The notes under the pieces are model-generated. The model saw only the letters and a program-made list of their open reading frames with translations. It had not been told where the DNA came from and searched no databases. A program made the translations under genes and the position numbers. This document shows positions 57,767 to 64,000 of a stretch of DNA of 64,000 nucleotides, piece after piece (position 1 is the first letter of the stretch; every line of letters starts with the position of its first letter). This DNA comes from Pseudomonadota bacterium (GTDB lineage Bacteria; Pseudomonadota; Gammaproteobacteria; Burkholderiales; Gallionellaceae), in NCBI GenBank assembly GCA_021822115.1, contig JAJZSA010000005.1:1-64000 (forward strand), written 5' to 3'.

Positions 57767-59941
57767 ATGACCATCATCCGCGTTGCGCTCGACGTGCCTT
57801 TGTCAAGGTTGTTCGACTATGTAGTCGAGCAAGATGCACGGGTACTGCCTGGGCAGCGCGTGGTCGTGCCATTCGGCCGCAAGCAACTGCTCGGCGTGGT
57901 GATGGCTTATGCCGATGAATCCGAGATCGCCCTCGAACGGCTGAAGGCGGTGACGCAGATTCTGGAGGATGTGCCGCCGCTGCCAGAGGAGACTTTGGCG
58001 TTGCTGCGTTTCTGTAGCGACTACTACCATCATCCGCTGGGCATGACGGTGCTTGCGGCGCTGCCTGTGCGGTTGCGCTCGGTAGAGCCTATCCGTTTGC
58101 AACTGGCACGCGATTACCGTTTGACCGCAAGCGGACAAGCACTGGATCTCGCAACCTTGCCCAAGCGACGCGTAGTGCAGCAGCGCATCCTGCAAGCGTT
58201 GCGCGATGGTGCAATGTCCGGGGTGCAGCTGCGCAACCTGTCGGCGTCAGCCCCCGCAGCATTGAAACTGTTGCAGGAAGCCGGGTGGGTCGAGGCCTGC
58301 CTGCCGGTTGCGCGTAGCGGATATCGCTTCGAAGGTGCGCATGTACTTACCGCCGAGCAACAGCAAGTGGTGGAGGCTGTGTTGCAACAGCAGGGCTATG
58401 GCTGCTTCCTGCTGCATGGGATCACCGGCAGCGGCAAGACCGAGACCTATGTGCATCTGATGCACGGCGCGCTGTCTCGCGGCGGACAGGTATTGTTGCT
58501 GGTGCCGGAAATAAACCTCACACCGCAACTGGAGCAATATTTCCGCAGTCGCTTCCCGGATGTAGAGATCGCCAGCCTACATAGCGGATTGGCCGAAGGT
58601 GAGCGCGCACTGAACTGGATCAAAGCGCAATCCGGCGCGGCGCGCATCGTCATCGGCACGCGCCTGGCAGTGTTTGCACCTATGCCCGCCCTGAGTCTCA
58701 TCCTGGTGGACGAGGAGCACGACACTTCTTATAAGCAGCAGGATGGGCTGCGTTACTCGGCGCGCGATGTGGCGGTGTTCCGCGCCAGTCAGCGCGGCGT
58801 GCCCATCTTGCTAGGCAGTGCCACCCCCTCGCTGGAGAGCTGGCACAACGCGCAGAACGGTCGCTACCGTTTGCTGCGTCTGACGCAGCGTGCCGTGCAG
58901 CCGGCTATCCTGCCTGCTGTACGTTGCATCGACATCACGCAACTGCCGCTACATGAAGGGATGAGCGAGCCGTTACTTACGGCGCTGGCAGCCCGCCTGC
59001 AACGCCAGGAGCAGAGTCTGGTGTTCATCAATCGGCGTGGTTATGCGCCGGTGTTGATGTGTAGCGCTTGCGGTTGGTTGAGTGAGTGCAAGCAGTGCGC
59101 GGGCAAGTTGGTGCTGCACCTGAAGGATCGAATGCTGCGTTGCCATCATTGCGGCCATCAGCAGCGCGTACCGGCGGCCTGTCCCAAGTGCGGCGATGCC
59201 GACCTCAAACCGGTGGGTATCGGCACCCAACGTCTGGAAGAGACCTTGCAGGCACGTTTTCCGCAGGCGCGCATCTTGCGTGTGGATCGCGACAGTACGC
59301 GCAACAAGGGCAGTTGGGCGGCCATGCGCAAACAGATACATGAGGGCGAGGCGGACATCCTCATCGGTACGCAGATGCTGGCCAAGGGGCATGATTTCCC
59401 CAACCTGACCCTGGTCGGCGTGGTGAATCCCGATGGGGCCTTGTACAGCGTGGATTTCCGCGCATCGGAGAAGCTCTACGCACAACTCGCACAAGTCGGT
59501 GGCCGTGCCGGACGTGCCGGCAAACCCGGCGAAGTGGTGATCCAGACCGCCTTCCCGATGCATCCGCTATACCAGGCATTGCGCACGCATGATTATGTAT
59601 CCTGGGCACAGAGCCTGCTGGCCGAGCGGCATATGGCCGATCTGCCGCCGTATAGCTGTCAGGCCTTGCTCAGCGCAGAAGCGCGTGCGGAAGAAGATGC
59701 GCGTGCGTTCTTGCAGGCTGCGCGCAACGTGGCGCTGGAGCTCGGCAAGGAGGTCGAGGTCTATGGTGTCGTACCAGCAGTGATGCCCAAGCGCGCAGGG
59801 CATCATCGCGCACAATTGCTGGTGCAGGCGGCACAGCGCAAGACGATGCAGACATTCTTGCGCCAATGGAAACCGCGACTGGATGAATTGCCAGCGCACA
59901 AAATCCGTTGGTCCCTGGATGTGGATCCCCTGGATTTCTGA
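57767..59941 (+). CDS. priA: Primosomal replication-restart helicase PriA
   Basis: A 724-residue 3'-5' helicase that reloads the replisome at stalled forks. N-terminal DNA-binding domain (VALDVPLSRLFDYVV), Walker A GITGSGKTETY, DEEHD box, zinc-binding cysteines (CSACGWLSECKQC; CHHCGHQ; CPKCGD) and helicase motifs V-VI (GTQMLAKGHDFPNLTLVGVVNPD; GRAGRAGKPGEV). The ATG at 57767 is preferred to a TTG three codons upstream. Confidence 0.97.
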   Translation: MTIIRVALDVPLSRLFDYVVEQDARVLPGQRVVVPFGRKQLLGVVMAYADESEIALERLKAVTQILEDVPPLPEETLALLRFCSDYYHHPLGMTVLAALPVRLRSVEPIRLQLARDYRLTASGQALDLATLPKRRVVQQRILQALRDGAMSGVQLRNLSASAPAALKLLQEAGWVEACLPVARSGYRFEGAHVLTAEQQQVVEAVLQQQGYGCFLLHGITGSGKTETYVHLMHGALSRGGQVLLLVPEINLTPQLEQYFRSRFPDVEIASLHSGLAEGERALNWIKAQSGAARIVIGTRLAVFAPMPALSLILVDEEHDTSYKQQDGLRYSARDVAVFRASQRGVPILLGSATPSLESWHNAQNGRYRLLRLTQRAVQPAILPAVRCIDITQLPLHEGMSEPLLTALAARLQRQEQSLVFINRRGYAPVLMCSACGWLSECKQCAGKLVLHLKDRMLRCHHCGHQQRVPAACPKCGDADLKPVGIGTQRLEETLQARFPQARILRVDRDSTRNKGSWAAMRKQIHEGEADILIGTQMLAKGHDFPNLTLVGVVNPDGALYSVDFRASEKLYAQLAQVGGRAGRAGKPGEVVIQTAFPMHPLYQALRTHDYVSWAQSLLAERHMADLPPYSCQALLSAEARAEEDARAFLQAARNVALELGKEVEVYGVVPAVMPKRAGHHRAQLLVQAAQRKTMQTFLRQWKPRLDELPAHKIRWSLDVDPLDF

Positions 59942-59986
59942 TGCATGACCCGAGAGGGCTATATAAGACCCTACTAATTGAAGCGC

Positions 59987-59992
59987 TATAAT
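59987..59992 (+). promoter_or_regulatory. Consensus -10 of the CxxCH membrane-protein gene
   Basis: TATAAT, 28 bases before the start at 60021 and 45 bases after the priA stop. No clear -35 was seen. Confidence 0.5.
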
Positions 59993-60020
59993 GCGCGCGG
60001 TCCAATGAATGGAGCGAGAA

Positions 60021-60761
60021 ATGGAAATCCAGCGCTTTACCCTTGCCAATGCGGCTTTGCCTTTAAAGACTTTGTTCAGCGGATATTTGCTGGTGGTGGG
60101 TTTGGGCTTGCTGTTCGCCGGCGCGCAGATCATGCTCACCCATGGCATGGCCGATGGCAAACTCGGGTTGTCGGTGGATGACATCGTGTACAGCTACTAT
60201 GGCAAGCGGGACGAAGGTAACAAGCTGATCGCCAAACTGAACGGTTCGATGAAGGACAATGCGCCGCCGGAAGTGCGCATGGCCATGCTCAAATGGGCGG
60301 AGAAGGGTGGTCCGCAGGATGAATGGGACATGCGCGTCTCCATGGATGTGGATCAGTATTGCTCCCCTTGTCATGCAAACATCTCGACCATACCCGACAT
60401 CAGCAACTGGGAAGTGATGAAGAAAGAGCTGGTGGTGGACGAAGGACAGCCCATCGGCACCATGACGCGCGTCTCGCACATCCACTTGTTCGGCATCTCG
60501 TTCATCTTCTTCTTCGTAGGCTGGATCTTCACCTACGCCACCGGCATCTCTCCGCTGAAGAAGGCGATCCTGATCTCGGTGCCGTTCGCCTTCCTGATCA
60601 TCGACGTGCTGGCCTGGTGGTTGACCAAACTGAATCCCAACTTCGCCTGGTTCGTCATCATCGGTGGCTTCGGTTACACTCTGGCGGCCACCATCATGAT
60701 CTTCACCTCGCTGTATCAGATGTGGATCATGCCGCTGCGCAAACCCGCAACGGGGAAGTGA
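60021..60761 (+). CDS. Membrane-anchored protein with one c-type haem motif
   Basis: A 246-residue integral membrane protein. One helix (about 17-39) is followed by a probable periplasmic loop of about 110 residues containing CSPCH (114-118), a c-type haem attachment motif. Three further helices follow at about 153-173, 182-201 and 209-235; the first opens with two histidines (HIH, 153-155) that could be extra haem ligands. This suggests a small membrane cytochrome in quinone- or c-type electron transfer, but no partner is encoded beside it. The start at 60021 has GGAG 6 bases upstream. I do not recognise a named family. Confidence 0.7.
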   Translation: MEIQRFTLANAALPLKTLFSGYLLVVGLGLLFAGAQIMLTHGMADGKLGLSVDDIVYSYYGKRDEGNKLIAKLNGSMKDNAPPEVRMAMLKWAEKGGPQDEWDMRVSMDVDQYCSPCHANISTIPDISNWEVMKKELVVDEGQPIGTMTRVSHIHLFGISFIFFFVGWIFTYATGISPLKKAILISVPFAFLIIDVLAWWLTKLNPNFAWFVIIGGFGYTLAATIMIFTSLYQMWIMPLRKPATGK

Positions 60762-60776
60762 TTGCGCGTGACCGTA

Positions 60777-62180
60777 ATGACATCCATGTTGCAACGTATC
60801 GCCGCCTTGTTGGGCGGCGATGCCGTTTTGACGGGTGACGATGCCGCCCCGTATGGCAAGGATTGGCGCGGACGCTACAGCGGCAAACCGCTGGCGGTAG
60901 TATTCCCGGCCGATACGCAGCAGGTCGCCGAGGTCGTGCGGCTGTGCAACGAGCATGGTGTAGCCATCGTGCCGCAAGGCGGCAATACCAGTCTGTGCGG
61001 GGCATCGGTGCCGGCACAGAGTGAGGCGCGGCCCCAGCTCATCATCAACCTGTCGCGCATGGATGGCATCCGCGAAGTGGACGCCACCAACTACACCATG
61101 ACGGTAGAGGCCGGCTGCAAGCTGGCTTCCTTGTACGAAGCGGCAGAGCAAGCCGATCGGCTGTTCCCGCTCGGCCTCACCGCCATTGCGCCGCATTGCG
61201 AGATCGGTGGCAACCTGTCCACCAATGCCGGCGGTATCGGCGTGCTGCGCTACGGCAATGCGCGCGACCTGGTGTTGGGTCTGGAGGTGGTGTTGCCTGA
61301 CGGCCGCATCTGGAACGGCCTGCGTCGTCTGCGCAAGGACAACACCGGTTATGACCTGAAGCATCTGTTCATCGGCGCTGAAGGCACGCTGGGCATCATC
61401 ACCGCCGCCGTGCTCAAGCTGTATCCCAAACCACGCGCCACCGCCACCGCCTGCATCGCGGTGCGCGATCCGGCTACCGCCGTTGCTTTGCTGGCCCATC
61501 TGCGCGCGACCTGCGGTGACACCATCAGCGGATTCGAGCTGATATCGCGCACCTGCCTGGACCTGGTGTTCCGCCATATTCCGCAGACGCACGAACCGTT
61601 CCCCATCGCGCATGAATGGCTGGTCATCGCCCAGCTCACCGACGTGCTGCCGTCGCCGCTGGATGCTGGTTTGCGCAGTGCGCTGCAAGGGTTCGCCGGG
61701 GTGGTGGCGTTCGATATCACCACCGACAAGGCGCATGCCGAACGCTGGTGGAAATTGCGCAAGAACATCGCCGAAGCACAAAAGGCCGAAGGCATCAGCA
61801 TCAAGCACGATGTGTCGGTGCCGGTCAGCCGTGTTGCAGATTTCATCGACCAGGCCAGTGCTGCGCTGCATGCCGCCTATGATGGCCTGCGCATCGTCGC
61901 CTTCGGCCACATGGGCGACGGCAACATCCACTACAACATCTCCATGCTCGATGCCGCGCAGAACGATGCCTTCATTCGGCAGCACGAGCACGACGTCAAT
62001 CGCATCGTGTATCAGGTTGTCGCAGCACTGGACGGCAGCATCAGCGCCGAACATGGCCTCGGCCAACTCAAGCGCGAGGAAGTCACCCACTACAAGAGTG
62101 CGCTGGAACTGGAGTTGATGCGTCAAATCAAGCACACACTCGACCCGCACGGAATGATGAACCCCGGCAAGGTGGTGTAA
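60777..62180 (+). CDS. FAD-linked oxidase (GlcD / D-2-hydroxyglutarate dehydrogenase type)
   Basis: An enzyme of about 467 residues of the VAO/PCMH flavin family oxidising a 2-hydroxyacid. FAD-binding VPQGGNTSLCGASVP and PHCEIGGNLSTNAGG blocks lie in the N-terminal half; the C-terminal domain has the family pattern AFGHMGDGNIHYNI and SISAEHGLGQLKREE. Sequence suits D-lactate, glycolate or D-2-hydroxyglutarate; the substrate cannot be chosen. Several starts are possible between 60762 (TTG) and 60786 (ATG). Confidence 0.88.
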   Translation: MTSMLQRIAALLGGDAVLTGDDAAPYGKDWRGRYSGKPLAVVFPADTQQVAEVVRLCNEHGVAIVPQGGNTSLCGASVPAQSEARPQLIINLSRMDGIREVDATNYTMTVEAGCKLASLYEAAEQADRLFPLGLTAIAPHCEIGGNLSTNAGGIGVLRYGNARDLVLGLEVVLPDGRIWNGLRRLRKDNTGYDLKHLFIGAEGTLGIITAAVLKLYPKPRATATACIAVRDPATAVALLAHLRATCGDTISGFELISRTCLDLVFRHIPQTHEPFPIAHEWLVIAQLTDVLPSPLDAGLRSALQGFAGVVAFDITTDKAHAERWWKLRKNIAEAQKAEGISIKHDVSVPVSRVADFIDQASAALHAAYDGLRIVAFGHMGDGNIHYNISMLDAAQNDAFIRQHEHDVNRIVYQVVAALDGSISAEHGLGQLKREEVTHYKSALELELMRQIKHTLDPHGMMNPGKVV

Positions 62181-62213
62181 GCTCCCGCCATCGAACCGCA
62201 CACGGAGGCAGCG

Positions 62214-63035
62214 ATGGCGAACCAACCCGAGATCACCAACATGGCGCTGTTCTGCGATTTCGAGAACGTGGCGCTGGGCGTGCGCGACGCGAAATACGCG
62301 CAATTCGACATCAGGAAGGTCTTGGAACGCCTGCTGCTAAAAGGCAGCATCGTGGTCAAGAAGGCCTATTGCGACTGGGAGCGCTACAAGGAATTCAAGG
62401 CCACTATGCACGAAGCCTCGTTCGAACTGATCGAGATCCCTCATGTGCGACAGAGCGGCAAGAACTCCGCCGACATCCGACTGGTCGTCGATGCGCTCGA
62501 CCTCTGCTACACCAAATCCCACGTCGATACCTTCGTCATCATCAGCGGCGACTCCGATTTCTCGCCACTGGTCTCCAAGCTGCGCGAGAACAACAAATAC
62601 GTCATCGGCATCGGCGTGAAGGACTCCACCTCCGACCTGCTTTCCGCCAACTGCGACGAATTCATCTTCTACGACGACCTGGTGCGCGTGCAGGAAGCCA
62701 AGAAGAAACAGGCCGCGAAGAAGGTGCCCGCCAAAGTGAAGGTGGAGGCGACAAAACCCGCCGCCAAGAGCGACGACGACAAGAAGCAGGAAGCTATGGA
62801 TTTCCTGGTGGAGACTGTCGAAGGCCTGATCTCAGAGCGCGGCTCGGACGAGAAGCTATGGGGCTCGATGGTCAAAACCACCATGCAGCGGCGGCGTCCC
62901 GGTTTTAACGAAACCTTCTATGGCTACCGCTCATTCCGGGACCTGATGGAAGACGCGCAAAAGCACAAGCAGGTGATGTTGGTAAAGGATGAGAAATCCG
63001 GGCAATACACCATTAGGCTGTCGGGCTCCGAATGA
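62214..63035 (+). CDS. NYN-domain (LabA-like) ribonuclease with LOTUS/OST-HTH domain
   Basis: A 273-residue protein. Residues 10-160 form a PIN-like NYN nuclease domain with acidic residues in FCDFEN, KNSADIRLVVDAL and ISGDSDFSPL. A Lys/Ala-rich linker (about 165-190) leads to a C-terminal OST-HTH/LOTUS-type RNA-binding domain (VEGLISERGSDEKLWGSMVKTTMQRRRPGFNETFYGYRSFRDL). It probably cuts or binds RNA; the target is unknown. RBS GGAGG lies 6 bases upstream. Confidence 0.85.
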   Translation: MANQPEITNMALFCDFENVALGVRDAKYAQFDIRKVLERLLLKGSIVVKKAYCDWERYKEFKATMHEASFELIEIPHVRQSGKNSADIRLVVDALDLCYTKSHVDTFVIISGDSDFSPLVSKLRENNKYVIGIGVKDSTSDLLSANCDEFIFYDDLVRVQEAKKKQAAKKVPAKVKVEATKPAAKSDDDKKQEAMDFLVETVEGLISERGSDEKLWGSMVKTTMQRRRPGFNETFYGYRSFRDLMEDAQKHKQVMLVKDEKSGQYTIRLSGSE

Positions 63036-63067
63036 AGAGCCAGGCCAGAGCAGTAGATGCAAAGTGT

Positions 63068-63073
63068 TATAAT
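63068..63073 (+). promoter_or_regulatory. Consensus -10 of argS
   Basis: TATAAT 28 bases before argS, in the 65-base gap after the NYN gene. No matching -35 was found. Confidence 0.5.
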
Positions 63074-63100
63074 CCGCGCCTCTTTTGAAGGCGCCCAGCG

Positions 63101-64000
63101 ATGTCCGTAGTCCTGAATTTCCGTACCCATCTCTCCGATCTGTTCGCGCAGGCTCTGCGCGCTGTGGCGCCGGATGCGGCTGATACGCCCATCCTCATCG
63201 AGCGTCCCAAGCAGGCTGCGCATGGCGATTACGCCTGCAACCTGGCGATGCAACTGGCCAAGCCCTTGCGTAAATCGCCGCGCGACATCGCCAATGCGCT
63301 GATCGCCGCCTTGCCGCAGACCGACTTCATCGACAAGGTGGAGATCGCCGGTGCCGGTTTCATCAACGTGTTCATCGCCCCCGCCGCCAAGCAACAGGTG
63401 GTGCAGGGCGTGCTGCAGGCCGGCGCCGGTTATGGCCACGGCCAAGCCGGGCGCGGCCAGAAGGTGCAGGTGGAGTTCGTCTCGGCCAATCCCACCGGCC
63501 CGTTGCATATCGGCCACGGACGTGGCGCGGCGGTAGGTGATTGCTTGTGCCGCTTGCTCGATGCCAGCGGCTGGCATGTCACGCGCGAGTTCTATTACAA
63601 CGACGCCGGACAACAGATCGACAATCTGACGCGCTCGGTGCAACTGCGCTGCAAGGGTCTCACGCCGGATAGCCCGGAATGGCCGGAAGACGGTTATCGC
63701 GGCGACTACATCATCGATGTGGCCAACGCTTTCATGGCGAAAGAAACGGTCGAGGCCGACGACCAGCATTACACCGGCAACGGTGATGCCAACGATGCCG
63801 AAGCCATCCGCCATTTCGCCGTGGCCTATCTGCGCCGCGAGCAGGATCTCGACCTGCGCGCCTTCGGTGTGGGCTTCGACGTGTTCTCGCTGGAGTCTGC
63901 GCTGTATACCGACGGCAAGGTGGAGAACACCGTGCAGAAGCTGATCGCCAGCGGCCACACTTACGAACAGGACGATGCGCTGTGGTTGCGCACCACCGAT
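63101..64000 (+). CDS. argS: Arginyl-tRNA synthetase, 5' part
   Basis: The first 300 codons of a class I aminoacyl-tRNA synthetase, cut by the window edge (full family length is about 570-590). The N-terminal tRNA-binding Add1 domain (about 1-110) is followed by the signature [22 protein letters not shown] containing HIGH. It charges tRNA-Arg. Confidence 0.97.
   Translation, partial: MSVVLNFRTHLSDLFAQALRAVAPDAADTPILIERPKQAAHGDYACNLAMQLAKPLRKSPRDIANALIAALPQTDFIDKVEIAGAGFINVFIAPAAKQQVVQGVLQAGAGYGHGQAGRGQKVQVEFVSANPTGPLHIGHGRGAAVGDCLCRLLDASGWHVTREFYYNDAGQQIDNLTRSVQLRCKGLTPDSPEWPEDGYRGDYIIDVANAFMAKETVEADDQHYTGNGDANDAEAIRHFAVAYLRREQDLDLRAFGVGFDVFSLESALYTDGKVENTVQKLIASGHTYEQDDALWLRTTD

Noticed and set aside
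60063..62303. Long minus-strand frame (about 746 codons) opposite the CxxCH protein and FAD oxidase
   Set aside because: It spans two well-supported plus-strand genes and shows only the shadow composition of GC-rich antisense frames.

Overview
The window reads as a contiguous piece of a betaproteobacterial chromosome. High GC (roughly 60% by eye), dense TGATG/ATGA gene couplings and the local gene orders (lptD-surA-pdxA-rsmA; thiD-thiE-hemL; mrcA divergent from pilMNOPQ, then aroK-aroB-dgt, gltBD, hemE, priA) are typical of Betaproteobacteria. The TorF-like porin-glnK-amt operon, two bacteriohemerythrins, a porin-like/PFOR complement and a membrane protein with one c-heme motif suggest a Nitrosomonadales/Gallionellaceae-like microaerophile. 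That placement is inference from gene content and repeats, not a marker-gene result. No rRNA, tRNA or CRISPR was found.

Layout. 1-1400: an A+T-rich CoiA-like nuclease gene between two 125-bp near-perfect inverted repeats. 1400-4700: a small unknown gene, then a nitrogen operon on the minus strand (torF-like, glnK, amt) with a sigma-54 promoter and two NtrC-type sites. 4683-8525: ubiK, comM, a diguanylate cyclase and two hemerythrins. 8639-12325: metH. 12349-14969: an accessory patch with a TIR/deoxyribosyltransferase-like protein, three FKBP domains in two genes, and a nucleotidyltransferase with a small overlapping partner. 15015-19639: a 2-oxoacid:ferredoxin oxidoreductase operon (gamma, alpha, beta) ending in a GltD-like flavoprotein fused to a ferredoxin, and interrupted by a palindromic repeat. 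19639-27163: a DUF486 protein, mpl, a CZB-domain protein, then a minus-strand run (amgK, murU, pepP, ubiH, cyclase-FHA). amgK/murU and mpl point to cell-wall recycling.

27223-35934: lptD, surA, pdxA, rsmA, thiD, thiE, hemL, engB. Between engB and hemB the minus strand carries a likely small RNA, with an anti-Shine-Dalgarno loop and an intrinsic terminator. 36061-50000: hemB, a nucleotidyltransferase-like gene, mrcA, the pilMNOPQ type IV pilus operon, aroK, aroB, dgt and a large Ig-repeat lipoprotein. 50230-57470: gltB, gltD and hemE. 57471-64000: three DnaA-box-like sites in front of priA, a membrane protein with a CxxCH motif, an FAD-linked oxidase, a NYN-LOTUS protein and the 5' part of argS.

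Functional links: amt/GlnK and GltBD handle ammonium uptake and assimilation; hemL, hemB and hemE make haem; mpl, amgK, murU and mrcA serve peptidoglycan; lptD and surA serve the outer membrane; the pil genes make the type IV pilus. The least ordinary elements are the candidate sRNA at about 35893-36014, the inverted-repeat nuclease cassette, the TIR-like gene at 12349, the repeat inside the por operon and the DnaA-box cluster.
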